64,000 bases of DNA from SAR202 cluster bacterium (GTDB lineage: Bacteria > Chloroflexota > Dehalococcoidia > UBA6926 > VFHL01): NCBI GenBank assembly GCA_009392005.1, contig VFHL01000001.1:1-64000 (forward strand). Reading direction: 5' to 3'. The notes below the pieces were generated by a model, which saw only the letters and a program-made list of their open reading frames with translations, ran no database searches and was not told the origin of the DNA. Both the position numbers and the translations under genes were made by a program. How positions within the stretch are numbered: position 1 is the stretch's first letter; the number at the start of each line of letters is the position of its first letter. Shown piece by piece: positions 54,789 to 63,604 of the stretch.

Positions 54789-54818
54789 ATTATATTTGTT
54801 GTTTTGATGAAGGGTCAA
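54789..54818 (-). promoter_or_regulatory. Sigma70-type promoter of the purF operon
   Basis: Reverse-strand TTGACC (54818-54813) and a perfect TATAAT (54794-54789) are 18 bases apart, ending about 50 bases before the purF start. Two TTGACA copies on the forward strand, 14 bases apart (54833-54838, 54847-54852), lie just upstream and may be a regulator site. Confidence 0.65.
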
Positions 54819-54899
54819 CCTTTAATTGTTATTTGACACACAATTATTGACATCAATAAATTACATATCGTGCAAGCATGTCGAACTCCACATTAAGGA

Positions 54900-56462
54900 T
54901 TAGCTCTTTATTTCGAAATTATGTTTAAAAAACTCTGTTTGAAGATCGATAACGCTGTGAGAATAGTTGCGAAATCTAGATAAGACATATGCAAGGGCAT
55001 TAATGTCATGATTTTGGTGACTGATCACAGCAATTGTTGGTTTCACTGTACTGAGTGCCAAGCTAATTTTAAGGGCCTCGTTTACAGGATGGTCTAGAGC
55101 GTTTTTCTCAAGCGCGCTGAGTTCAATATCCAGAAGCTTTTTCAGGTTCCTGTTTCCACCAAAATGAGGACTAGTTGCAAGTGTCTGTCTGGCCCGTTGT
55201 AAGTAGGATACGTTTGGAGAAGACAATAGTCGTTTGCCGATCATTTTAGTCGCTACTTTGTCGATTAATTGCATTGATTGCTGAACCGCTTTTGTAGGGG
55301 GCAAATAATCTGAAGAAAAGACGACTTCAATTTCATTATAGAGAGCGAAAGATACTGGTATTTTTGCTTCAGCGGCACTAAGAGCGGACATTACCAATTG
55401 ATAGGCAATCCAGTCGGCCTCATCAGGGCTTTCGGTCACAACATTTACTAGTAGAATAGTTGCTCCTGCTTGTGGATCGCGATGTTCTCTCACAATTGCT
55501 TCACGGGCTTTTGCGGTGTGCTTCCAATCTACATCACGAAGCCGATCACCTGGGTGATATGGTCGGAGACTAGAAAATTCGACACCTCGATTATTGGCAG
55601 TCATTGGCGCTATGTCGATATAACTTTCGATCCCTGCTTGATCCAAATAACGTTGTGCGAGCCATGTTGCGTATTGGGCTCTTGGGATCACTTGGGCTGT
55701 CACGGGTTGGACCAGAACCCCATGCCATAAAAGTCCTAAGTGGTCTTGGCGCGTAATATAGATGTCGGGTGTGGCCAGTCCAGCCAATTTGGTTTGCATG
55801 TCAACACTAACCACATTAGCGCTTGTGCCCTCCACGAGTGGATTTGCAACAGACACATGGACATCGGGGTCTTTTGTGGAGAGTGAAATGTAATATTTTG
55901 CAGATGAATCGTTGAGTAGTTGTATTTCGCCATGCCATTTCTTCCCTGACATGATTTGGAATGAATGATCTTCAATGTCAATTCTGATTCCCCTTAATTG
56001 GAAAAGAGAGAACAAAATAAGGCAAACCATAAACGAGGATAGCGTCAGTGCCGAGCTGATCAAGGAGATGTCTCCGAGCATAAATCCCATAAACGCAGCG
56101 ATTGTGGTCATTGATACGATTGTGCTGAAAGTGGTACTGGTGCGCCATCCTTCTTGGTGTTTGGGGATTTCTGTTTTTGGGGCGAGATCACGTAGCTTAC
56201 TTATTAGCAGGGGTAGGCTGGGTAGGACAAGTACACCGACAAAAAATTCGGTTAGCACTTGGTCCCATACGAGGGGCCCGATCAAAGTTGTTACTAGTAT
56301 TAAAATTATATCTTGTTCTACGCTATACGCTCGGTACAAGCTGAAACCATGTAAGAGGAATAACACAATAGGTATGAGTGGACCTGAACTTAAAATAACG
56401 CTTCCTGAGAGGATGATCATCAAATACACCCTTATGGAAGAAGACAGGAATTCTGTCCTCAT
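54900..56462 (-). CDS. DUF58-domain membrane protein
   Basis: 520 residues. Hydrophobic helices lie at the N-terminus (about 5-70) and at about 110-155. The soluble DUF58 domain has RPYHPGDRLRDVDWKHTAK (about 305-322) and the following Arg-rich ...REHRDPQ, the family hallmark. A von Willebrand A-like strand (ATILLVNVV) follows. DUF58 proteins are partners of MoxR ATPases, probably for assembling or regulating envelope or extracellular complexes; exact function is unknown. The ATG overlaps the moxR TGA (ATGA), so it is translationally coupled as third gene of the DUF4350-moxR-DUF58 operon. Confidence 0.93.
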   Translation of the reverse strand: MRTEFLSSSIRVYLMIILSGSVILSSGPLIPIVLFLLHGFSLYRAYSVEQDIILILVTTLIGPLVWDQVLTEFFVGVLVLPSLPLLISKLRDLAPKTEIPKHQEGWRTSTTFSTIVSMTTIAAFMGFMLGDISLISSALTLSSFMVCLILFSLFQLRGIRIDIEDHSFQIMSGKKWHGEIQLLNDSSAKYYISLSTKDPDVHVSVANPLVEGTSANVVSVDMQTKLAGLATPDIYITRQDHLGLLWHGVLVQPVTAQVIPRAQYATWLAQRYLDQAGIESYIDIAPMTANNRGVEFSSLRPYHPGDRLRDVDWKHTAKAREAIVREHRDPQAGATILLVNVVTESPDEADWIAYQLVMSALSAAEAKIPVSFALYNEIEVVFSSDYLPPTKAVQQSMQLIDKVATKMIGKRLLSSPNVSYLQRARQTLATSPHFGGNRNLKKLLDIELSALEKNALDHPVNEALKISLALSTVKPTIAVISHQNHDINALAYVLSRFRNYSHSVIDLQTEFFKHNFEIKS

Positions 56463-57406
56463 TCATCATCACCTTTAGGGATTGGTATAGTTTCAAGCGC
56501 ATTTTGAATAAGGTCTTGCGCTGTGATCTGATCGAATTCCGCTTCGGTCGTTGGCCGCACTCGATGTTCTAGTACATTCGGGGCTAGTTTTCGTACGTCA
56601 TCGGGAATGACAAAGTCGCGGTTCTGCAGGAATGCTGATGCCCTGCTGCCTCGATAGAGAGCAAGACTTGCTCGTGTGCTTGGTCCACCTTGAACGGATT
56701 CGTTCTCTCTGAGTGTTGTAACGATGTCAAGGATGTAACCTCGTATTGACTCTGCCATATGTACTTGCTTCACGAGTTCTCTCAAAGAGAGGATGTCGTT
56801 TGGGGTTGTTACGGCATCAACGTGGGGATCTTCCAACTGGTCTGCGTTTGCTAGGACCAGCAATTCAGCTGTACGTGTTGGGTAATCACTCCAAAGACGC
56901 AACATAAATCTGTCTGCCTGTACGTCCGTAATCGGGTACGTACCGTCTCCTCCCAAAGGGACTTGAGTTGCAATTACAAATAATGGTTCTGGTAATGGAT
57001 ATGTGGTGCCTTCTATTGTTGCTTGGCGTTCCTGCATTGCTTCTAGGAAAGCGGATTGCGTGCGAGGTGTTGTTCTGTTCAGTTCGTCAGCGAGCACTAC
57101 GTTTGCGAACAGCGGTCCTTCAACAAATCTGGAATTGCCATCTGGGCGATAGAGTTCAAAACCCGTTACATCTGATGGCAACATGTCCGGTGTTAACTGA
57201 ACGCGGCGAAAAGTTCCTCCTATCGATTCGGCGAAGCTACGTGCTACAAGGGTTTTAGCGGTTCCGGCATGACCTTCTAGGAGAACGTGGCCACCGGCGA
57301 GCAGGCCAATTGTCAGAAGTTCTATAATTTCCTCGCGTGCCTGCGCAATTTCAGAAACAGCCTCTTTAATCTGATTTGGGATATTAATTAAGGTGTTTTG
57401 GTCCAC
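56459..57406 (-). CDS. MoxR-family AAA+ ATPase
   Basis: 315 residues. Walker A GHAGTAKT (about 45-52), Walker B VVLADELNRT with Glu, sensor region FVIATQVP, and the MoxR-type C-terminal lid. It is a cytoplasmic ring ATPase that acts with DUF58/vWA proteins on envelope targets. I chose the GTG at 57406, which has AAAGGAG 7 bases upstream. A TTG at 57430 also lies in frame but has no ribosome site. The gene overlaps the DUF4350 stop by 19 bases and the DUF58 start by 4. Confidence 0.95.
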   Translation of the reverse strand: MDQNTLINIPNQIKEAVSEIAQAREEIIELLTIGLLAGGHVLLEGHAGTAKTLVARSFAESIGGTFRRVQLTPDMLPSDVTGFELYRPDGNSRFVEGPLFANVVLADELNRTTPRTQSAFLEAMQERQATIEGTTYPLPEPLFVIATQVPLGGDGTYPITDVQADRFMLRLWSDYPTRTAELLVLANADQLEDPHVDAVTTPNDILSLRELVKQVHMAESIRGYILDIVTTLRENESVQGGPSTRASLALYRGSRASAFLQNRDFVIPDDVRKLAPNVLEHRVRPTTEAEFDQITAQDLIQNALETIPIPKGDDE

Positions 57407-58323
57407 ACTGGGGCTCCTTTTTTTCGCCAAGTTGGGTAGAGCAAGCTGATCGTTAGAATGGTTATTAGCAAAGTGATTGGAAGTGGCTGAGATAGCATTG
57501 CGCGTAGATTAAAAAGCAATTGTTTCGATTTTTGTGTTGTTGAATTGGATAAGTGCATTTCATCTATATAAATCAATGTTTCTTCACCAAGCATGCGCGT
57601 GAGGTTATCAAAGAAGACTATGTTATCTCCGGATTCGACCATTGCGTTAATTAACAGGCTAGGATCAGCGAGCAGGATCAATTCTCCACCACCAACTCTG
57701 GTTTGTGCCAGAATTGTAAATGGGCCTCGTGGTTCATCATCATCGGCAAAGGTGTCATTGTCTATGTCTAGAAAGCTGAATGATGAAGACCGTGCGATTT
57801 TTGTCAATCCATCTCCTTCAATAGTCGTCGCATGATTTAGAGAAAGAGATTTCACCCCTTTGGTAAGTGGTGATGCCAGCAAATCTGTTGCCAAGGGTAG
57901 TCGAGGATCACCGGCATTGATTAAGGGGTCTAGTAATGGTTTATTTGAGAATTGCGCTAAAACATCCATATGTTGAAGAATAATGTTACCTGTTCCATAA
58001 TCGTTTGCTAGCAAAAGCATGCCACCATTTTCGACATAGGCATTTAGTTGGTTAAGCTCTTCCGTGGTTGGTTCTATTTCTGGGATCATAATGAGAAGTG
58101 AATTGTTGGAATTCTCGAGCAATTCGTCAAATGAATGGATTGGGTTGATACCATATTGCAATTTTATATCTTGCAACCCGTTCCAAAACTCGTTCTCGGT
58201 TCTGAAATCATCAAGTGTTGGGAAAAACCACGTTGCGAGTGATATTGCCGTCCCGGTTCCCAAAACAACCAGGGTGATGAAGCGCCACAAAGGCACATGC
58301 CTTCTCCTTGCCCGAACTAGCAT
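57388..58323 (-). CDS. DUF4350-domain membrane protein
   Basis: 311 residues. An N-terminal membrane helix (about 15-35) follows a basic start, then a soluble extracytoplasmic region (about 36-275) and a second helix at about 280-300. The soluble part has the DUF4350 pattern: LLIMIPEIEPTTEELNQLNAYVENGGMLLLAND (about 75-108), GELILLADPSLLINA and FIDEMHL-type YIDEMHLSN. The fold is related to the GATase1-like IFT/DUF4159 group. It is routinely found beside MoxR and DUF58 in Actinobacteria and Chloroflexota. First gene of the operon; promoter at 58400-58429. Confidence 0.88.
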   Translation of the reverse strand: MLVRARRRHVPLWRFITLVVLGTGTAISLATWFFPTLDDFRTENEFWNGLQDIKLQYGINPIHSFDELLENSNNSLLIMIPEIEPTTEELNQLNAYVENGGMLLLANDYGTGNIILQHMDVLAQFSNKPLLDPLINAGDPRLPLATDLLASPLTKGVKSLSLNHATTIEGDGLTKIARSSSFSFLDIDNDTFADDDEPRGPFTILAQTRVGGGELILLADPSLLINAMVESGDNIVFFDNLTRMLGEETLIYIDEMHLSNSTTQKSKQLLFNLRAMLSQPLPITLLITILTISLLYPTWRKKGAPVWTKTP

Positions 58324-58656
58324 TTATTTTATTGGTTCTTAAATCGGCTTGGGGATAGTAGTGGGCTGGATTCAAATGAGGTTTCCCATCCCTATAATCA
58401 AAATACGGTGGTGTCTTCGTAGTTGTCAAATTCGATTTATTTCGGTGAAATAACGGGTCCCATTTTGTATGTTTCTATTTTCTTAGCAACAAATGTATGA
58501 ATCAGCATTTATCTTTCTAACATTGTCTGATAGGTTGATCTTTGTATATGAAAAGGACGAATTGCTAGTGCGAAAAAGTTCATTGGAACTCAAAGCTCAG
58601 TTTAAATATGATTACGTAAGTCACTATGCAACAGCAGTTGTTGCGGGCGTAGCTGC
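58324..58656. other. 333-base divergent intergenic region (DUF4350 operon / DUF4012 gene)
   Basis: Contains two outward promoter candidates: reverse 58429-58400 and a weak forward TTGTCT-N16-TATATG (58523-58550). A 31-codon forward frame runs 58568-58663. No RNA gene is recognised. Confidence 0.45.
58400..58429 (-). promoter_or_regulatory. Candidate promoter of the DUF4350-moxR-DUF58 operon
   Basis: Reverse-strand TTGACA (58429-58424) with TATTTT (58405-58400) 18 bases downstream, about 77 bases before the DUF4350 start. Confidence 0.5.
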
Positions 58657-58663
58657 ATGTTGA
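58568..58663 (+). CDS. Possible 31-residue leader peptide upstream of the DUF4012 gene
   Basis: GTG-started frame with AAAAGGA (58551-58557) 10 bases upstream, ending TGA at 58661-58663 so that the stop overlaps the next gene's ATG at 58657. The peptide is basic then alanine-rich (ends VVAGVAAC). It may be translated to couple the larger gene, but there is no homology evidence and it could be chance. Confidence 0.2.
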   Translation: MRKSSLELKAQFKYDYVSHYATAVVAGVAAC

Positions 58664-61600
58664 CCGCAAGAAATATGCTATATCTTTATATCCAACATCG
58701 CAGGATCCAGATTGTTTTAGTGTTGCTCTCCTTTTTGTTTTTTGTGAGTGGCTTTAGTTTCCTGGTTGTCCGCAATGTTTCTGCCATAGACGTCGGACTT
58801 CGGTCGGCGGAATCCATTTTGACGAGCTCAAAAACTTTAGATCTCCAGGCTGTTGACGAATTTCAGCTGCAAATTGCAGAAGGTGAAAAAGAGCTAACTT
58901 CGCTTAATTGGAAAGTCTCTCCCGTTCTTTGGTTCTCGCCTATTTTGCAATTTGTACCTGTGATTGGTGGGGATATCAAGCATGGACGAGCGATGCTTGA
59001 TTACTCTATGCATCTTGTGCGGGCTGCCGATCTAGCTATACAAGCGTCACGCCCCACATTTGATTTGCGGTTGAGCGAGCAACCGGTTGAAAAAATCCTT
59101 CCGGAGGTTGTCATTGGTTTAGAGGAGGGTAAATCTCTTTTTCGTCGTGCCAATGATGAAATCACTCTTGCACGACAATCTCGTGGAAGGGTGATTGCTG
59201 ATCGGTTGTCAGGAAGTACAGCAAATCGTTTAAACAAAGCTGATGCGTTGTTATTTCAATTAGATGGAGTCGTGGGCTTGGGTCTTGCTGGCCCAGAGAT
59301 AATCGGTGCTGTGATCAGTGTGCAAGATGTAATGTCGCATGTAAAAGGTGTTTTTGATGGATCGGGGACAACCTCATTCAGTGAACTTAGTATTGATCTC
59401 AAAAATACTGAAAAGAAGCTGCGTGTGGTGCGTGAAATTTTCGCTGACGATGCGCAAGGAACTAAAAAGAATATTTCTTTTGATTTTTTGCCTTCTTCTA
59501 TTTCATTGGGATCAGATTCTGAGTTCATAATTATGATGTTCGAATTGAGCCATGATTTGGTTCAAGCAGCTCTTCCGTTGGTGGTTTTGGGGGAGGACCT
59601 TCAGAATTTGTCCCTTGACGGAGACATTCAGATTAAGATCGACTTAATGGCGAGAAAATTAGAATCGTATGAAGATGATCTTCAAATGGCGAGTACAGCT
59701 TTAACACGATTTGATGGATTCTATGAAGAGTTCGACAAGGATGATCTACCTGTGATGCTTGCTGATTTGCTTGCTAGAGCCTCTAAATCTGTAGATACAT
59801 TGAAAGATATCGTTCAAGCGTCGTTACGCATACCGGATCTTCTTGACACGGCCAATCAAGCTTTAATATTGGTGCCGGATTTGAACCGGGATTACAAAGC
59901 ACTTTTGCAAGGGACACAATCTCTTGAGGATGTGTTGGAAACAACTAGAGAGATTAGGTTGCACTTGGAAGCAGTGCATTCTGAGTATCATCAAATAATT
60001 CCATTGATCAATAATGCATCGGACATTGTTGACCCAACCCAATTAATGAGTAATTCTGGGAAGCTACTTGATTATGGATATGTAGTGGCACAAGCTGCGG
60101 AATTAACGCTCTTGGGTTTACAGCAGATAGTTGATGCAACAGCAAGTTCTAATGACACCCCTTCGGGGCAGCTTCAGGCCTTTGCGGCACTGATTGAGGA
60201 GCAAAACACAACGTTTCTCCAGGCTCAATCGGCGCTTGACGCTGGAGTCGTATCTAGGTCTTCTCTTGACCATCTCTTGAAAGACGAAGTATTTGCACAA
60301 TATCTTCAAATTCTTGATGAGCGTACCGCAACATTGGCTGCAGTTTTGACGTTCGCTGTTTCAGGTTCGAAATACATAGAAGAAATCCAACTTCTACGTG
60401 CCAAGATGCAGGATTTGGGAGCAGTATTATCCGAGTCGCTTTTGTCGCCTGAAAACATTCTTGAACCTAACAAATCAATTATTCCGGTGGTGAGCGATGG
60501 GCTTACAGATGCTCGATCTCAACTTCAGTCCTTAAAAAATATGTGGGCAGAATTGGAAACCCTAGAATTACCCTTCAAAAGCTTAGGGCTATTTGATACA
60601 GAGAATGTGGCTGCTTCATTATCCTTAAGTGATACTGTGTTGGCATCAACCGACCGTATATTGTCTGATGTTCAAGAATTGTTTGGCCCTGGTTCTGATG
60701 GAGCATCATACGACTCATTGCAAATTCTTTTGGGCAAGATTGCGTCTGATTGGCCGACACAAGTTTCGACATCTCATGAAGCATTAGAATCGATGACAGA
60801 TCTAGCGGAAACATCCCAAAATTTGATGGTCAACCCGAGTGCATTGGTGGCGAACGAACTCGATGAAGCACGCAAATTTTTCAGTTATGTTGGCCGGCTT
60901 TCAGGCCTTGTGGTCGATTTGTTTGGTTACGATGATCCCTCAAATATCATTATCTTGGGTCAAGATGATCAAGAGATTCGTCCCACAGGTGGATTTATTG
61001 GTTCAGTTGCTGAGATGCAAATCACCAAGGGTGATTTGGCGGTTACGAAATTTAGGAGTAGTTACGACATTGATCCAACGACCCATCTTGTTATGCCGAT
61101 TGCGCCAGATGCATTCGGAAAATACATGGCAGGTGTGCCAGCGCTCATGGCTTTCCGCGATTCAAACTGGTCTGCAGATTTCCCAACTTCAGCGCAGCAA
61201 GCGCTGGATTTATACAGATTGACGCAAACAACTTCTGCTAAATGGGTTGTAGCAATCGACACCTTTGCTTTGGCTTATATGATTGATGCCATTGGCGGAA
61301 TCAGTCTGCAAGGGCATCCAAATCTTATCGATGGAGAAGCTTCGCGAGCGCTTGCCGCAGGTTTTGATGATAAAGATGGATTGGGATATCGCTGTGGTCC
61401 GAATAATAGCTCAAGTTTCTCAAACCGATGTTTTTCTGAAGATGCTATGGTGGCTATCTTGACTCATTTCCAACATGGTGAAACAAACAAAGAATTGAAC
61501 GAATTGATGCTCACACTACTGCGTGGCAAACATTTGCTGATTTATGCTGAGGATTCCACTTATCAGGCAATTTTAAACAAACTGAATATGAGCGGTTGGC

Positions 61601-62262
61601 TCCGGCAAGTACCTGGAGATTATCTCATGGTGGCGGATTGGTCGGCATATTCGAAAGTGAACGATCATATAACTAGAACTCTTCTTTATGATGTGGATAT
61701 GAGCGACGTCGGATCGACAGCGCACTTGCGGGTTCGTTATCAAAACGCGATCGAAAGTGATACACCGTGCGCACAAATATTTGACACGACACGTGTTTGT
61801 TATTGGAACTATGCTCGCGTTTATACGCCTCTTGGTATCAAGCTATTAGAGGAACCCTATTTTCAGTTGCCTTCTGGCACCATATATGGATTGAGGAAAA
61901 TACAGTCAGGGTATGATGTGAGCGATGAGAATACATTTGAATTTGCTGAGACCACATCACATACAGAAATGGCGGCATTCTTATCTGTTGGCAGCCGTGA
62001 AACCCGCGAACTGAGCTACCGTTACCTTCTGCCATCAGGCGTGGTAACACCAACTGATAATGGGAATTTCCGGTATGACCTTACTGTTCAAAAGCATCCT
62101 GGAACTATTGATGACAATGTATTCATTAATATTCACCTTCCGAAAGGATCCGATGTGGTTTCTGTTCTTGGTGACGCTATAGTGGAAGATGCAAAAGTAT
62201 CATTTTCGGTGCTCCTTGATACTGATCAGCAGATCGGTGTTGAATACCGGTTACCTGAGTAA
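58657..62262 (+). CDS. DUF4012-domain membrane-anchored extracytoplasmic protein
   Basis: 1,201 residues. A single N-terminal membrane helix (about 17-38) follows a short basic stretch; the rest should be outside. Residues ~40-740 are mostly helical with repeated Leu/Asp/Glu patterns, probably coiled-coil. The DUF4012 signature starts at about 756 (FGYDDPSNIIILGQDDQEIRP, then TGGFIGSVAEMQITKGDLA) and extends to the end. Family members in Chloroflexota and Actinobacteria are usually ~600 residues; the N-terminal half is roughly doubled here. The function of DUF4012 is unknown; neighbours suggest envelope or glycan assembly. ATG 58657 has no clear ribosome site; ATG 58675 is an alternative. Confidence 0.85.
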   Translation: MLTARNMLYLYIQHRRIQIVLVLLSFLFFVSGFSFLVVRNVSAIDVGLRSAESILTSSKTLDLQAVDEFQLQIAEGEKELTSLNWKVSPVLWFSPILQFVPVIGGDIKHGRAMLDYSMHLVRAADLAIQASRPTFDLRLSEQPVEKILPEVVIGLEEGKSLFRRANDEITLARQSRGRVIADRLSGSTANRLNKADALLFQLDGVVGLGLAGPEIIGAVISVQDVMSHVKGVFDGSGTTSFSELSIDLKNTEKKLRVVREIFADDAQGTKKNISFDFLPSSISLGSDSEFIIMMFELSHDLVQAALPLVVLGEDLQNLSLDGDIQIKIDLMARKLESYEDDLQMASTALTRFDGFYEEFDKDDLPVMLADLLARASKSVDTLKDIVQASLRIPDLLDTANQALILVPDLNRDYKALLQGTQSLEDVLETTREIRLHLEAVHSEYHQIIPLINNASDIVDPTQLMSNSGKLLDYGYVVAQAAELTLLGLQQIVDATASSNDTPSGQLQAFAALIEEQNTTFLQAQSALDAGVVSRSSLDHLLKDEVFAQYLQILDERTATLAAVLTFAVSGSKYIEEIQLLRAKMQDLGAVLSESLLSPENILEPNKSIIPVVSDGLTDARSQLQSLKNMWAELETLELPFKSLGLFDTENVAASLSLSDTVLASTDRILSDVQELFGPGSDGASYDSLQILLGKIASDWPTQVSTSHEALESMTDLAETSQNLMVNPSALVANELDEARKFFSYVGRLSGLVVDLFGYDDPSNIIILGQDDQEIRPTGGFIGSVAEMQITKGDLAVTKFRSSYDIDPTTHLVMPIAPDAFGKYMAGVPALMAFRDSNWSADFPTSAQQALDLYRLTQTTSAKWVVAIDTFALAYMIDAIGGISLQGHPNLIDGEASRALAAGFDDKDGLGYRCGPNNSSSFSNRCFSEDAMVAILTHFQHGETNKELNELMLTLLRGKHLLIYAEDSTYQAILNKLNMSGWLRQVPGDYLMVADWSAYSKVNDHITRTLLYDVDMSDVGSTAHLRVRYQNAIESDTPCAQIFDTTRVCYWNYARVYTPLGIKLLEEPYFQLPSGTIYGLRKIQSGYDVSDENTFEFAETTSHTEMAAFLSVGSRETRELSYRYLLPSGVVTPTDNGNFRYDLTVQKHPGTIDDNVFINIHLPKGSDVVSVLGDAIVEDAKVSFSVLLDTDQQIGVEYRLPE

Positions 62263-62337
62263 TCTCTGGTCCAATAGGGTTGCTCTCAGGAGCTATGATT
62301 ATCCTTGTATTGTTGAGTCTAAGAGGGGCTTTGCGAT

Positions 62338-63570
62338 TTAAGGTTTTTTTGTGGTTAAGTTTTTGTACAAATCGATTGTTTGATTTGATACCGCTGTGTA
62401 CGACATGCTATCAGCTAAATCGCGAGCTTTTGAGGCCATTGATTCTCGCAATTCTAAGCTTGTTGCGAGTCTGCTGAGAGAATCGGCAAGCCCATCAATG
62501 TCAAATGGATCCTTCAGTATTGCTATATCTTCGTTACTCCCAACGACGTCTGAGTTTGGCTCGATATTTGATGCGACAATAGGCAGTCCAAATGCGAGAG
62601 CTTCCATCATAACCGTGGGTTGAATTTCAGAGGTTGTCGGGAAGAGGAAAATGCTTGCTGAATGATATTGGTTATACAGCTCTTCTTTTGAAACCTCACC
62701 CATGATTTCGACTTTATTTTCCAGCCCATTTTCTATGATGCATTCTTGAATTTCATCGTAATAATCTCTGTGGTCGATTGGTCCTACTAATTTCAGACTA
62801 AGCTCAGGATGATCAGCTGTAATTCTTGCAAATGCTTTTACTGAGGTGAGTTGGTTTTTTCTTCTGATAATTCCCCCTGTAGACACGATTGGTATCGATT
62901 TTTCCATGCGTGATTTCGGATGGTCTTGCATAAATGCCTGTATGTCGTTGATTGCTGTCCCCACATGAATCACGGTGATGTTTTTTGGATCGATCGTATA
63001 TTCACCTGAAAGCCATTTTTTGAACCCATTGGTAAGTGTCACGACGTGATCAATCCGCTTAAAAGCGATGCGTTCAGGCCACAAAGCAACTTTTCGTAAC
63101 CACTTTGGTAGAGTTGTCGGAATCTGCGGGGTGTATAAGACCTTTGCAGGGTTTCCTGCCATTTTATTAACGATTGTTGCGACAATAGCAATTTCGCCTT
63201 GGTGGGTGTGGATGATGTCTATATCGCGCTCCGAGAGGAGCTTCTTCAATTGGATACCACCCAATATCGCGAACAACCAGGTTTGGAAAACATCGAATGG
63301 ATAAAGAAGAAATTTTGAGAATCGCCGTAAGAACGGGAACCCTTTTCTGTAGGGATAGGGTAATAGTGGGCGTCGGAACGTGTGATATTGCACGTTGGCA
63401 GCTTGCCGTTTTCTCGTGATATCTTCACTGGCATGGATGTCGATTACGTGTGCATCATGTCCCAACAAACTGAAGTGCCGCGTAAGTTGGTAGATGTATT
63501 CTTCTCGGCCTGCGGGGACGTCACCAGGTGGAACCGGAATAATACCGAGACCTAGATGTACAATGTTCAT
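62338..63570 (-). CDS. GT4 family glycosyltransferase 1
   Basis: 410 residues with GT-B fold. The N-terminal domain starts MNIVHLGLGIIPVPPGDVPAGREEY and has THQGEIAIVA. The C-terminal nucleotide-sugar domain has PIVSTGGIIRRKNQ (about 190-200), LVGPIDHRDYYDE and the EX7E motif region FLFPTTSEIQPTVMMEALAFGLPIVAS. It builds a lipid-linked or surface glycan on the cytoplasmic side. Ribosome site weak. It is convergent with the DUF4012 gene and follows a related GT4 gene in the same direction. Confidence 0.93.
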   Translation of the reverse strand: MNIVHLGLGIIPVPPGDVPAGREEYIYQLTRHFSLLGHDAHVIDIHASEDITRKRQAANVQYHTFRRPLLPYPYRKGFPFLRRFSKFLLYPFDVFQTWLFAILGGIQLKKLLSERDIDIIHTHQGEIAIVATIVNKMAGNPAKVLYTPQIPTTLPKWLRKVALWPERIAFKRIDHVVTLTNGFKKWLSGEYTIDPKNITVIHVGTAINDIQAFMQDHPKSRMEKSIPIVSTGGIIRRKNQLTSVKAFARITADHPELSLKLVGPIDHRDYYDEIQECIIENGLENKVEIMGEVSKEELYNQYHSASIFLFPTTSEIQPTVMMEALAFGLPIVASNIEPNSDVVGSNEDIAILKDPFDIDGLADSLSRLATSLELRESMASKARDLADSMSYTAVSNQTIDLYKNLTTKKP

Positions 63571-63604
63571 TTTTTATCGCCTACTCATCTGGTATAGTGC
63601 GAAC

